From positions 62,001-126,000 of the forward strand of contig JAPQWV010000673.1 of assembly GCA_027422505.1 (NCBI GenBank): a stretch of DNA of 64,000 bases, written 5' to 3'. Each line of letters begins with the position of its first letter. Positions within the stretch are counted from its first letter, which is position 1. This document shows positions 1 through 12,900 of this stretch, piece after piece. The notes under the pieces are model-generated. The model did no database searches and had not been told where the DNA came from. It worked only from the letters and a program-made list of their open reading frames with translations. The DNA is from Craterostigma plantagineum (Eukaryota > Streptophyta > Magnoliopsida > Lamiales > Linderniaceae). The translations under genes were made by a program, and so were the position numbers.

Positions 1-337
1 AGTTTAAGTGGCCTGCTTGGTTGTTCGAACGAGTTGGTTTTTCCATTTGGGGAAAGAAATGTTGCTTGCACAACTCTCGGGCCAACTGGGTTTATTTGTA
101 TGCAGAAATATGTACTTTTTTTTCGTATTCATATATGCAGTTTCCAGTTGTTACGTCAAAACATAGATAGAGGCAGTTCCTTAGGTTTAGCAGTTCTATA
201 TAAATGAACAATTTGGGGTTAATTATAGGTGAAATCAATTGCCTTAGTTAAAAGACTTTGATCACAATTACTAGTGACTAATGTCAACAACTTTCTCCAG
301 AATTACATGCTGGTAGAGTAATTCAATTCTATCTACC
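1..337. other. Leader/upstream region of the DUF3527 gene
   Basis: No coding sequence recognised. The stretch is AT-rich and runs directly into the ATG at 338, so it is likely promoter, 5' untranslated sequence or a leader intron. No TATA box or splice pair could be assigned with confidence. Confidence 0.4.
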
Positions 338-3069
338 ATGCTGAAGCTTGGTCTTGATAATGCTGAAATATCTGGAGACGCCAGGCATGTTGTGGGAAAG
401 GGGAAGAAGAAGATGTCAGGAGAACGTCAGAGCATAGATGGTGCTAAGGAGAAATTTTCGATTCCAAAGTCGGGGCAAAGTTTATTTTTCCAGAGCAAGA
501 ACCAGATCGGGCATCCAACTGGGAAGATGTACGTCGATCCGAAATGTTTATTCAGACCTAAGTCTGGCATCAATCCGATCTTACATCCTAGATCTTCACA
601 ACGGGATGGTCGTTCATCGGTCGTGCGTAGTGCCTGTAACAATGAAGAACTAGTCATGCATATGTCCAATGTACCCAGTTTTCTCCAACGAGTGGAGAAG
701 GAAGATAGCGTTCAAGAGAAGGCTCTGAATTTTGGAGTTCTTGATTGGAAGAAGTTGGAGACGTGGAAGTATAACGAACGAATGCCTAAACTATTTCCCA
801 AGAAAAAACCATTGAGCAGTAATTCCCTCTCTTCACCGTTGGCGCAGCCTAAGATGAGCCCGAACTTGAGAAAGCATTCATCACCACAGAATGTTGTGAA
901 TCCCGGGATTCACGATTTGGGGAAGCCGCACTTGATGCATGCTCCTAATTATTTGTCCCCCAATCGACAGCCGACTTCAACTCCCTCTAGTTCGCAACTT
1001 GATTCATTGGTGAAAGGAAGAAGCAGTTTTTTTCCGCCGGAGAAGAAATGTAGAGATGGTATTACGCCTAAAGAAAATGAGCCATGTAATCGAAAGTCTC
1101 AATCTTCATGGAAGAGCTCCGTGGATAGTCCTCGTCAGAACTGTAAGTTGGTTGACAAAGGTTTTTTTTCGGACGGCTGCGGGAAGAACAATTTGAAAAA
1201 CCATATGCTGTCCAAAAAGGTAGCTTTGTCATCGGAACGACGCTTCAACCATAAGCTTTCTTCATCTTCGCAAGAAAATTCCAAGATGACTCTGAACGGC
1301 GAGGAAATGTGTACTGCTGAACGTTGTCCAATGGAGTCTCAAAAGATTTCAGTCTTAGCAGTACCCAAACATTCCCGAGAGGGTAGTTTTTCGGGGAGTT
1401 CTCAGGTTACTGAATCTGCGACCTATCTTGACGAGCAATTGGCAGAGGCAATAAGGAATAAGCTGCATGATTTGTTTTCTCCCCAAGAACTTTACGCTGA
1501 AGAACTCGTTTCTAGTACTCGACATTCGTGTCCTTTGCCATCACGTGTTACAACAGATAAGAAGCCCGTGATTAATCAGAGGTTTGGAAAGAAGGGGGAC
1601 AAAAATTCAGGCCCAATTGCAAGTTCTGTCAAACCAAAGAGATCTGAAGGTAAAACCTCGATGATGCACGAGAAACCTACCCCCCATCATCCAGCGTCAG
1701 TTGATGTCCGACCCAGTGAGAAAGGGAGTTACCTATCGCCTTCTCGATTTAGATTTAACCTTGGAAAGATGAGCAGAAGTTTTAGCTTTAAGGAAATCTC
1801 AGTCATTCCTCAAATGAAATCTACAAACATTAGCGTCCGATCTGGTCCTGTGACGCCTGAAGTTTCTCGTAGCATGGATGGCGTTGAAGGAAAAAGAGAT
1901 AACAGCAAAGGGAGATCTAGCCCGTTGAGGAGATTACTTGACCCATTGCTGAAGCACAAAGTAGCTCAGTCTAGTACAAGTGAAACTTCTCGGTCGTCGA
2001 AGGGAAGACCAAATTTCATGACTTTCATGACAACCCCCTCGAAAAGACAATCTCAAGACAGTAAGAAGAAGCCAGGAGTTACAGTGTACCACGCTCTTGT
2101 GCAGTTCACTCTGAAAAACGGCCTCTGTTTCTTCGAATTCGTGGTCGACGATAAAAACGACATGCTAGCAGCTGCGGTGAATAGATCTCCAACAACCGAA
2201 AAAGGCGATCCCTGCTTGATATACACGTTCTACTCCGTTAACGAGGTTAGAAAGAAGAGCACGAATTGGATGAGCCACGGATCGAAGGATAGAAGTGGAA
2301 ACCTCGGCTATAACGCCGTCGGTCAGATGATTATGTCTACCTCTGATCATTCGGATACTTTGGAATGCATTCTCTACCGTGCTGCTTCAGGGCAGGCCAA
2401 GAACGAGAAAACACCTAAATCTGAATCTATAGCCGACACAGAAATCGCAGCTGTTGTCGTAAGATGCTCGAACAAAAGCACGACCAACGAGGCACGAGAA
2501 GATGAAAATTTCAACAACGCAGCACTCATCCTTCCCGGCGATGGCGGTGGCCATGGCACGCCGGTTAAAGGAACGCCGACGTCTTTAATCAGCCGATGGA
2601 AATCCAATGGCACGTGTGATTGCGGAGGTTGGGACATTGGCTGCAAGCTGAGAATCCTCACCGACCGTAAGAGTGAAAGCAATTTCGGCCCATCACCGAC
2701 TCCCAACTCCACCGTTCGCCTGTTTCAACAGGTAGATTCTGAAATTCGAATTTCTTCTTTTGCCGTACATAGAGTTGATTGTGAATTCTCTTACAGGGTG
2801 AGAAGGAAAAGAGAGATCATCCTCTTCTGGGCTTGGAGCCTCTAAACAACGGCTACTACTCTGTTTCACTTGACGCATCGATTTCTTTCTTGGAGGCATT
2901 CGCGACGAGCGTGGCGCACATTACTTGCCGTGAATTTCCAGAACTCGTCGCTGCTAAATTACACAGCGCAGGTAATCAGAAGGCGAACGAATCAAACGCA
3001 TTCCAAGGAGGAAAAATCCCTGGAAATTACGTCGCGTGCCCGCCCCTCTCACCAGCTGGGAGGATCTAA
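338..3069 (+). CDS. DUF3527 domain protein
   Basis: Two exons: 338..2731 and 2797..3069, joined in phase 0 after a CAG codon (GT at 2732, AG ending 2796); about 888 residues. The N-terminal two thirds is Ser/Lys-rich and probably disordered. The conserved part begins near residue 580 with VYHALVQFTLKNGL, followed by FFEFVVDDKND, a segment ending CDCGGWDIGCKL, and in exon 2 LEPLNNGYYSVSLDASISFL and FPELVAAKLH. This arrangement is typical of the plant DUF3527 family, whose function is unknown. Without the intron the reading frame would run on only to 2845 and lose the conserved C-terminal block, which supports the splice. No signal peptide or membrane segment is evident. The family call is from recognition of the conserved blocks; no specific role is inferred. 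Confidence 0.85.
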
Positions 3070-3334
3070 AGCCTCGCGCGAGCGATGCTAAGTATATTAT
3101 TCACCAATGGTTATATTATTAACCTTAATTGTGTAAAGAAAGAGATGTGTTGGTTGTAATTGTAAACCATTTTCGACTAGCTCGGCTTTAGACAGTGCCT
3201 GGAAATAGTAACAGCATCCTTTCCATTCCATTCCAAGATATTAGTTATCAGTCCGAACTCCGATCAAATTGATCCTTACACGATCATATCTCCAGATAAA
3301 GAATTTCATTGCATTACACGATCTTTGATTCTTC

Positions 3335-4164
3335 TTACGATGGTATATTGAAATGGAAGAGCCAAGAAATGACGAAGGCAAACACCATACACGCAAGAAG
3401 AAAATTAAGAAATCGATGTCCATTCAAGCAGCTTCGAGCCTCTGCCGTCTGAGCGCCTGAGGCTATAGCAGCAGCGCTCGAAGCTATATCATCTCCGGCG
3501 CCGGCGCCGGCGCCATTGAAGTCGTGGACAAGCTGCGACGACTCAACGTCGTTGGGACCGACGACGTTTCTTACCATCGAATTGCAAATCTCACAGATCC
3601 TGAAGACGAACAAACGTGCACGAAGAAAGTTCGATAAAATGCCAGAAAATGGGAATCAACAGGCGAACTGAAAAGAGACTAACTTAACTTGTTTCCTTTG
3701 ATCTTGAACCAAGTCTCAGCACAGTGTTTATGGGCCGCAGCCAAATCGTCCTTACATGAGCAGCCAAGCTCGATAGCGATTCCACAACCTGGGCTCGAAC
3801 TCACCAAGCTCAAATGACAAATTCTGCAGTCCCTTTCTATTTCGACGCTGCTCCTCAAACGGTGGTGGACGTTCTTTTCTAAGTCTACGCCTTTGGAAAC
3901 CGAAGAAGCCCTCGCAGAATCCATACCCTCGTCAGCATCGTAGTTGGAGACAATATCGCCATCAGCCGTGGAGTAGAACTCGTTGGAATTGGAGGAAGCT
4001 TCCCCATCAGCATCTGAGAAGCAGACGCTTGCCTCGTCTTCCTCCTCCTCCTCCGCCGCCGCCGGCTCGCCGGTGGTGGCGCCGACTAAGTCTGCGGCGG
4101 ATCTACGGCTGCATCCGCATTCTAAATCTATCACGTGGTGGGGCATTTCTAAAGTAGCTGACAT
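3335..4164 (-). CDS. RING-CH (RINGv) membrane E3 ubiquitin ligase, MARCH-like
   Basis: Two exons: 4164..3689 and 3599..3335, with the splice splitting a Lys codon (AA|G). About 246 residues. An acidic, low-complexity N-terminus (EEEEEDEASVCFSDADGE) precedes a C4HC3 RING-CH finger: CRICH, then LGCSC, then HKHCAETWFKIKGNK and, across the splice, ICEICNS. The splice is needed to complete the last Cys pair, so it is well supported. A hydrophobic segment near the C-terminus (FLLACMVFAFVISWLF) predicts a membrane anchor. RING-CH proteins transfer ubiquitin from an E2 to membrane substrates; the substrate is unknown here. The Glu run is encoded by a GAG/GAA repeat at about 4038-4055. Confidence 0.85.
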
Positions 4165-6376
4165 CTTTGAAGGCGGCCTAGAAAGTGAAGAAAGTAGAAG
4201 AAAGATTCTAAAGGGCCTTGTTCTTGGCCTTCAAGGTCGTCACTTTCGTGCACTTCGGTAGATATTTTGAGCTTGAGAAGGCTCAAGATTAGTTCTTGCG
4301 AGAACCCATAAGTTCTTTTCTTTATTTTCTGACTGCAGAAAGCGCAAGAGAGGTAATATTTATGGAGTTAGAGGATGGTGTAATTATGTGCGTTTGTGTT
4401 TGTGTGTGCGTTGGATTAGGTGAATCTTTCTCCAACTCCCCATGTAAGTGCTTCGATTGGTTCTATTTCGGACACACAAGCACATGCATACGGAGCAAAA
4501 CGTATGTGTTTTTCTAGTGTCAAGTGGAAATGGTGAGGAGAAATTGAGGTGCAAGGATTAATCAAGACAATAGTCCTAAGAATTCATGAGGGAAAGGGAG
4601 AATCAAGAATAAAGTAGCTACGATGAAGTGGAAAATGAACGCACTCCATCGGTTCTTGATTCTCTTTTTTACTTCTCTTATTTCATTTTCTAAAAAATAT
4701 ATACTCCCAAGTCCTAAGTGATATGTACATTGAAATGTAACAGCATCATTTTCTATTTCTTACACTACGGCACTCCCATATGGATGAGTCAAGACAAAGA
4801 TTCATAATTGACCGCAGGCGGGCCCCCTCACCTCTTACATTTCTGAATCTTTTGTTCTTTCTTCTCTTTGCGTGAGAAGTTCAACAATACAGGCATAAAA
4901 AAGGAAAAGGAAAAGGTAATAGTAACGCAAAAAAGTAGTATTTATTCACGAGGATCATTAATGGGTAATCAAATCCCATAGACATAAGAAAGCAAACATG
5001 TGAAAAATGCAAAGAAACATGATGCCAGAGTAATTTTCATGTCATTTCCACGTCAAAAGGCCAACATATCACCAAGGATTAAGCAAAGAATATCTTCTTT
5101 TTGCTCCTCTTTTTGTCTTGGTTTTGAGCCTTCTTTATGGCTGACTGTCTTTTTAGGATAAATTATAGTATTAGGAATTATAAACTAGTCGAAAATTGAT
5201 GGAGTATTAATACGAACAAGAAAACAACCCAAACCGAAGCCCAATAGACAAAAACGGTAATGAAAAAGAACTAACAGAAGAAAGAAGAGTTGGGACGGCG
5301 TAACTTTACAGTGAGATGTTAACGGATCATATAATAGAATTGGTGCTACCAAACATTAGGTAGCAGTTTGATGATACGATTCGATGGATGTATATGCTTA
5401 GTTTCTCACATGGGAATGGTCAGTGTTTTGTAAGAAGTAATCAGTAGGCCCTTTTTTCAACTACAAACAAGGCAGATTCCACACACAATGAACATGGGCA
5501 CTGTCTTTTTATTGCTACTCCTTCGCCACATATATGTCCCGAAATTGCTGATTGAGACACTTCTTTCCAAGATTTTACATCACATCACAACTTGAATGTA
5601 ATAACCATTGCGTTTTTTTGGTTCTTTTTATTCTCCCCCCCTTTTTTGGGCAAATAATATCTACACGCAAAGGGATGGTGACGAACAGTGAGATTCCTAT
5701 GGATCCAAAAGTGTAATTCGTGTAAATCTGACCCAACACATTTATCGGACAAATGCTAGTTCAATATATTGGGCCGTCTTTCTAAGCCCAAGAAGTTCTG
5801 AGTATTTCACATTAATCCTCTATGTTTCGGATCCTTAAAATAAAAGATCATCATTTATCCTAAACTATTACAATTTCGCATGCTCTATCGTGTGCTTAAA
5901 ATATAAATTTTAATTTTGAGATTACTAATTTTTATCGTTTAAGATGAAACATAATTTTTAAATATAAAAGTAAAAATAATGTATAAGAGTATATGTACAA
6001 TAAATAGAAAAATTAGAAATTATATGAAAAATATTAAATTAATTAAACAAATAGAAGGGCTAAATTACAAAAAAGTTGACAGACCAAAATTGACAGTTTG
6101 TAACCGCCATACGCCAATTATATGACAGTATAGATTTTCCCACACCTAGTTATTTTTGGTACGTTACTCGTCTCAATTCTCAAATGATAAATTGCACTGG
6201 TAAAATAAATGGAGGACGGTGGACGTAGAATTGAATTAAATTCCGTCGTTATTCCCTTGGAAAAATAATATAATAATGATAACAAGAGAGAAAGGTAAAA
6301 ACAAAACTAAAAAGACTCATGATCATATATATCAACGCGCGAAATATACGACGAAGTATTAAAACCATATAAGAAA
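4165..6376. other. Intergenic, no gene seen
   Basis: Between the RING-CH gene (start at 4164) and the 3' end of the PAR1-type gene. AT-rich, with a short GT-rich run near 4390-4412 and no reading frame resembling a protein family. The first few hundred bases probably hold the promoter of the minus-strand RING-CH gene. The stretch 5805-6070 has faint repeat-like character but no boundaries I can defend. Confidence 0.5.
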
Positions 6377-7054
6377 TTAAAAAGACGCAGCTGGCGCCGG
6401 CGCAGGGGCAAACGTATCCGCCGTCGACGATAGAACGCTTCCGACGGGACTCTCCGCCTCAGATACGCCGCCGCTGCTGCTGAATAGCTCGAGCATCGAT
6501 CTGTGTGGGTTCGACTTTTGCTTCTCACACAGCGCCGGCAGATACACGCCTTCGCCGGCGGCGAGGTTGAAGTAAAGGTCGACGATGTTGGGGCAGTTCT
6601 GATAGCACGCCGGCGAGCACAGGCGCTGGGAAAACTCCGGCGATAGGAAGTCGTCGGACGATATCCCGACGGAGCCACGGTCGGCGCCGCAAGAGCTCAC
6701 GCACTGGTCTGTCTCTATGTGCCCAGACAGCCTCTCGGCGACAACCTCGGACGTTTTGCAGGTGTATTCGAACAAATCGTTTCGCTCGTTCTTGTAGTTT
6801 TCCAACACGCATCTCTTGCCCGAAGAAGCCACGGCGAATGAACACAGATTCGTCGGCAAGTTTTCGCAGATTATCTCAGCTGTAACATAAGGAATAATTT
6901 ATCAGCAAATAATTTAGAAAAGTATATATATACTGTGTGTTAGTGTGTTGTGTTTTGATGCATGTTATTACAAACCTAGAGTTCCTTGGACGAGGATAGA
7001 GCAAGCAAGGAGGATCAACAATGGTGATTTCATTGAAGAAGAAGAAGACATCAT
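6377..7054 (-). CDS. PAR1 family secreted Cys-rich protein
   Basis: Two exons: 7054..6976 and 6879..6377 (GT-AG intron). About 193 residues. Exon 1 encodes a signal peptide (SPLLILLACSILVQGTLA) after a Met-Met-Ser-rich start; the first of two adjacent ATGs is used. The mature part starts EIICENLPTNLCSFAVASSG, the hallmark of the PAR1 (photoassimilate-responsive protein 1) family, followed by CVLENY, YTCKTSEVV, QCVSSCGADR and a second Cys cluster (LCSPACYQNCPNIVDLYF). At least a dozen Cys point to a disulphide-rich extracellular protein. The tail is Ala/Pro-rich (FAPAPAPAASF). PAR1 was described in tobacco as induced by sugar accumulation; its biochemical role is not established. The assignment rests on the Cys pattern and the N-terminal motif. 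Confidence 0.85.
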
Positions 7055-8456
7055 TATTCTTTTCTTTGATGAAAGGGTTTTCTTGGTGATGCAGAAATCT
7101 TTATTATGTGGAGAGCGATGGATGGAATATCAAAGGGTTTTCCTTTCCTTTTTTTTGTAAGTATGTGCCTTTGAGGGGCTTGTTTAAATAGGGTGGAGAC
7201 ATGGGCTTTTTACATTTAATTTTAATTAGAAAAACATATTAGTAATGACGAAGATGGTGGGAAGCTTGACAGTTCTTCGATGCGGTGGGCTCCACGCGTG
7301 TTTTTTCTTTTAATAGTATTGTCAATGATTTTGTTAATTTATTGAATACACACTCTATGTACATATTGCAAGTTTACGTTGAGGAAGACCGACTCACGAT
7401 GTGATTTTGTCGTATGTTGTTGATTTAAAATAGGGCTTAATGGTCGTGAAAATTAGGCATGTAGTTTATCGTTGACGAGAAAACGTGTTCGAAACGTCCG
7501 ATGAGTTTGAACATTCCTACATTTGGAATGGAAGATTCCCTATTGTCCCTTGACATGGTCTCAAGCGGCTTAATTAATAAACGCGTGTGAATTACGAAAG
7601 AACATTTCACATACTATTTTACGTAATGGGAAGACTTTTGATTCATCTTTTCTCCCCTAGTTCATATAAGTTCTTTACTATTTCAAAAAAAAATATTATT
7701 TCAGATTTCATGGTTATAATATGAGGTATCATTGCAATTTATCGTATTAGAAATCGAGAGGTCATTCCTAAAAAACAATTGGTGATAGGAGAAGAAATCC
7801 TCTTATATATATAGCGGTTCTTAGAGCTTGAATTAGTCTGAACAACTTTTTTTATAATCTCAACAAATCGACAAAAAAAGTAACTTACATATTGCATCAA
7901 TGTTGACGAAAATTAGTTTCGAAAAGTAAAAGTAAACCACTTCTTCAATTCATTATTTTCTAGCGTTGAATTGGAATTATATATGTTCAGCCGTCGTTCA
8001 CCCCGCCGAATATCAAGTCAACCGACACCATCATCCAATTACATTATATTAATTTACAACGAAAAATCTCGAAGTAATTAATGATGGTTGTATTATTACC
8101 TACTAAAAAAGGGAAGAGATGAAAAAGTCAGAATATCAGTTCAGTTCCAATTACATACGACTTTTTAAGTTCATGATTCGACCAGCGATAAGATGAAATA
8201 AAGAAGAAACTACAATAACTCTTGCGCAATAACTTGGATCAATCATGTCTTGAAACTCAAGTACGCAGAAACGAAAAACCTGGCCTTTGATCAACACTTA
8301 CGAACGAAATTTTAGTTCAAGAATTATGCCCACTGCGGAATATAACGAACAATGGATCCTTAATGAAGAAGTTGTTCGCTATGGAAAAAGACGTAAACAA
8401 ACAAGCCAATGTACGTATGTATAATCACAGCCGTAATCTCTTACCAGTACATTACC
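7055..8456. other. Intergenic, no gene seen
   Basis: Upstream of the PAR1-type gene and downstream of the ataxin-3 homologue. AT-rich; six-frame inspection shows only short frames. The PAR1-type promoter should lie just above 7054. No repeat boundaries were identified. Confidence 0.5.
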
Positions 8457-9440
8457 TTACAAAGCCTTTTCTTCACTCTTTTCACCCTCATTTGTACCTT
8501 CCTCTTTCACAGCAGTTGCTGGCGTAGAATCCATCAAACTAGCAGCTATCGCAGCTTTCAAATCCTCATCTTCATCATCATCGTCTAACAACGAACTTTC
8601 GCCAAACTGATTATGCAGTCGATCGCTAGCCCCAGAAGCCAAACTGCTCGACTTGAGGATTCTCTCTGCATCTTCGGGCAATAGCCACTGCCCGAACCCA
8701 CTCGAGGCTTCAGAAGAAGTCAGCGCACACTCTTTAGGAAAGTTACCCCTCACCAAGAAGATACTCCACCCAGAGCTCTTCAAAGAATCGAGGTAAGCAG
8801 AGAGGTAGAACTTGGATAGGTGCTCGGGCGCTGCGAAGAGGCTATTGAAATTGTACCACTCTCCGTTCACTTTTCTGATGCAGAACCAATGATCTTGCAA
8901 ATGGCAGATGAACGCGTTTTCGAGTTCAGGGTCTATCTGCGCTGGCTCGGCCACGGGGCTATCGAGAGGAATTACCTGCAAATCCCATACTTCCAAAGCT
9001 TTTTGCAAAACCTGCGGGAAAAAGGGTTTGTCATAACTCATAGAATCGAATTTGAAATCATAAAACACTTCACATAGGCAATTATTTTGGGGCTTCTGCA
9101 GCAGCATCCGCGAATACTGAAATAGATTCCTATGCAATCGCACACAATTCTAACTCTGTCGACTAAGTAAAAGACTGTAATCGCGCGAAACCTGGATGCT
9201 GAAGTTTCCATCGAGGGAGACGTTGTGGGAGAGTTCAGGGGTGTAATCGCCGGTGGCCGAGCCCATCATAACTCGCCTCTCCGATTGGTCAAGATCAGAC
9301 GCCAGGGCGGCGAAATCGAACTCGGAGAAGAAAGGCCCCTGCAGCACGGTGTTGACGCAGTGAACCGCGCAAAGCTTCGACTCTTGTACCTCGTGGTACA
9401 ACATCCCGCCATTACTCGCCGCCGCAGCTCCTTCGCTCAT
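8457..9440 (-). CDS. ATXN3: Ataxin-3 homologue, Josephin deubiquitinase with UIM
   Basis: Two exons: 9440..9192 and 9011..8457, spliced phase 0 so that ...NFSIQ continues into VLQKALEVWDLQVIPLDS; about 267 residues. A Josephin-type Cys protease of the Machado-Joseph disease family that trims ubiquitin chains. Visible catalytic residues: Gln in EVQESKLC, the nucleophile Cys of KLCAVHCVN, His of QDHWFCIRKV and Asn of GEWYNFNS. The tail carries one ubiquitin-interacting-motif-like helix, DEDLKAAIAASLMDS, preceded by an acidic run. There is no poly-Gln tract. The stretch between Josephin helix 2 and SHNVSL looks several residues shorter than I recall for Arabidopsis. The start context is preceded by a CT-rich leader (9460-9495). 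Head-to-head with DEX1. Confidence 0.92.
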
Positions 9441-9935
9441 CCTTCTGCCAAAATCAGATTCCTTCTCTCTCTCTATCTCTCTCCCTCTCTCTATCTGGGT
9501 AGAATAGAACCCTAGAATTGATTGCAGCTGTTAAGCAATAACTTGAAGGACGAAGGTAATCTTTGATACTTGGAAAGCTGTTGAAAAAGGAAGTTTGGCA
9601 CGGAGTTTTCGGATCAGGGACACATGGCGTTTTTCATTTTATATTAGCGAATTTATATTGGGCTCGTCGACTATTTATATGGGCCTAGGCCCAAACCGTT
9701 TGATTGAATAAATCGCCGGAGGTAACCGCGAGGACTTGTTGAATAGAAATGTTTGGGGAAAGAGGAGCCATTGACTGAAAACATTTTAGCTCGAAAGAAG
9801 AAACCACTCCAAGCCGAGCTAATTCTGTTCGCAGATCTTTAAAACCCTTCCGAGGGGATTTGATCACGCACGATCTCATCTGCCTTTCTTTAGCGATTGC
9901 ACTTGTAGGCTTGAATCAGTGAAAGAATTGGATTC
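9441..9935. promoter_or_regulatory. Bidirectional promoter region, ataxin-3 homologue / DEX1
   Basis: The 495 bp between the two divergent start codons. It holds a CT-rich leader for the minus-strand gene (9460-9495) and, at 9680-9693, the perfect 14-bp palindrome TGGGCCTAGGCCCA, i.e. two inverted TGGGCC (site II type) motifs. Such motifs are known binding sites of TCP factors in promoters of housekeeping plant genes. Bidirectional use is inferred from geometry only. Confidence 0.55.
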
Positions 9936-12900
9936 ATGAAAAATCCGAGGTTTTTACTTGTGATTTTAGTTGTTTCCGCTCTACTGAGTCTGGATTGTGT
10001 CGAGTCGCAATCAGAGGAAGGGGATAAGAACAAGTTTCGTGAGCGTCAGGCCACCGATGACGCCCTTGGTTATCCCAACTTGTAAGCTTCTAAATGGGCA
10101 ATTAACATTTCTTTTTATCTATTCGTCTGTGTTGAGAGTGGATATGTCGAAGGATTCACAGCCGATAAGTTCTTTGTGGATTGCTTGTATTTAATTAAGT
10201 GACATTACGTTTGTAGTAGATGGGTATGTGGAACTATCGGTTTGTTAACTTCCTTTTTCTGCGTTAATGATCAGTGATGAGGATGAGCTGCTGAATACGC
10301 AATGTCCACAACATTTGGAGTTGAGGTGGCAAAGTGAAGTGAGCTCTAGCATTTACGCTTCACCTTTAATTGCGGATATAAACAGGTGAGGGTTAGATAG
10401 CTGCTTATTTTTTGCACTTTCGTCTTTTTCGTGTGGCGATATCCATAAATTTACGAAATCATCGCAGTAGTAAATTTTCCTTGTGTGATAGGTGTGTTGG
10501 AGCTTATTTATATTGCCGTTCTTTAAATTGCTTTGTAAAATTGCTGGTGATTTTATGGGTTATGGACAGTGATGGAAAGCTTGAAGTTGTGGTTCCTTCC
10601 TTCGTGCACTACTTGGAAGTACTTGAAGGTTCTGATGGAGATAAATTGCCAGGTGTGAGTTATTGTTTGTTAAGAAATTTTCTGTTGTTTCTTTTAAGAA
10701 ACGATTCTATGACTAAGAACGAGCACACATTTATTTAGTCACTGGCTATCAATCATTAATTGAGCTGGTGAAGAATCTGGTAGTGAAACGGTCTCGAACC
10801 CAGTGGATTATTACTTTGTTCTGACTTTTGAAAACTTTATTTTATACCAGGATGGCCTGCTTTTCATCAGTCAACTGTCCACTCTAGTCCACTTCTCTAT
10901 GACATTGATAAGGATGGGGTTAGAGAAATTGCTTTGGCCACCTACAATGGTGAAGTGCTCTTTTTCAGGTAACATGTGGTATTCTTGAATGCTCCAATGG
11001 GGATGGTTCTGTTAAAATCTTGACTCAGTCTGCTTTTTCTATTAAAACATAGGGTCTCAGGATACTTGATGTCTGATAAATTGGAAGTTTCAAGATTGAA
11101 AATGAAGAAGGATTGGTTTGTGGGCTTGCATCCTGATCCTGTAGACCGCTCCCACCCAGATGTTCATGATGACCAACTTGTCCAGGATGCTCTTACGGAC
11201 TCGCTGAATCGTATGTTATCTTATTCTTAAGTATGACATTTAATTTTAGCTCTTAATACCACAGGCAACAGGCTTGAAGCAGTGGGAATGTATGCTGTTC
11301 TCATGTGGTGCAGTGTTATGTATTTTCACTGTGGTTGTTCGTTATTAATGATATTATGATACTATTGTTGGTTCTTCGATTGCATGCATTAAATCTATTT
11401 CAAAACTTGTCTCAGACAATGTTGGAAGTACACCTGCTGCTAATGCGACAAGTATTGCATCAGAAGTTCACCATGACTCTATGAACGTATCTAACCCTGT
11501 CCCCGAACTCCACACTGATGCATCGAAGAACACAATTACTGCTGATTCGCAACACAATCAGCTGAATGCATCGAATGTTGCAAACGAAGGAAAGCATGAC
11601 ACTCATCCGAATGAGAACATTCAGATGCCACATAGTGGAAATAATACATCAGCCTCTGGATCTGAGCACACGAGTGGTACTGAAAGTGGAAAAACCACAA
11701 GAAGGCTTCTTGAAGATAACGATTCCAAGGGCAATGAGGATGCCCACTCAGCAACAGTTGAAAACAATGGAGGTCTTGAAGCAGATGCAGATTCATCTTT
11801 TGAGTTGTTCAGGAATAACGATGAACTGGCTGATGAGTATAACTATGATTATGACGATTATGTTGATGAATCCATGTGGGGAGATGAGGATTGGACTGAG
11901 GCACAACATGAAAAATTGGAAGATTATGTTCATGTTGATGCACATATTCTGTCAACTCCTGTAAGTTGGCGACCATTGAAATTAGCCTAGAGTTTTTTGC
12001 TTTTTGTTATCAATTGGTTGTTCTTATAATCTCTCTTGTAGGTCATAGCGGACATAGACAATGATGGAGTATCTGAGATGATCATTGCTGTGTCTTACTT
12101 CTTTGATCGAGAGTAAGCTTCCCTCCTTGAATGGAAAATATTTCTATAGTGATGTCTTTCTAGTCAATATTGATCTTCGATCTGTTCTGCAGAATTACAT
12201 GAGGTGCTCTTTTCTTGCTAGTCTCGGAAAGTACTGAATTATTATGCTTTTGTAGAGTTAAATGCTTGATTTATGAACTTGCAGATTTTCTGTTTACCAA
12301 CTTTTAGTTTGACAGGTACTATGACAACCCTGAGCATTTGAAGGAACTTAATGGTATCGATATTGAAAAGTATGTTGCTGGTGGGATTGTTGTTTTCAAT
12401 CTCGATACAAAGCAAGTTAAATGGCATACTCAACTGGATCAAAGCACCTACTCTGGAAACTTCCGAGCATACATATATTCTTCTCCCACAGTTGTTGATT
12501 TAGATGGAGATGGGAACTTGGACATCCTTATTGGAACTTCTTTTGGCTTGTTTTATGTGTTGGACCACAAAGGTGAGGATCCTTGCACAATCCCATTCGC
12601 TCAACCTTTATTGCAGTACTTACATTACGAGTTTTCCTGATTCAGGCAATGTTAGAGATAAGTTTCCCCTTGAAATGGCTGAAATTCAAGGAGCAGTGGC
12701 AGCAGCTGATATCAATGACGATGGAAAGATTGAACTGGTGACAACTGATGTGCATGGAAATGTTGCAGCTTGGACTTCCCAAGGAAAAGAAATTTGGGAA
12801 ACACATATTAAGAGCCTTATACCCCAGGTGAGCTGCGACAGTACAATACTTAACGGTTAAACTTAAAATTCTCTCTGTGTTCATAGCAAGCAACCCGTGT

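Noticed and set aside
5805..6070. Possible MITE with ends ATTAATCCTCTATG and, inverted, TAATTTAGCCCTTCT
   Set aside because: The inverted similarity is weak and I found no flanking direct repeat.
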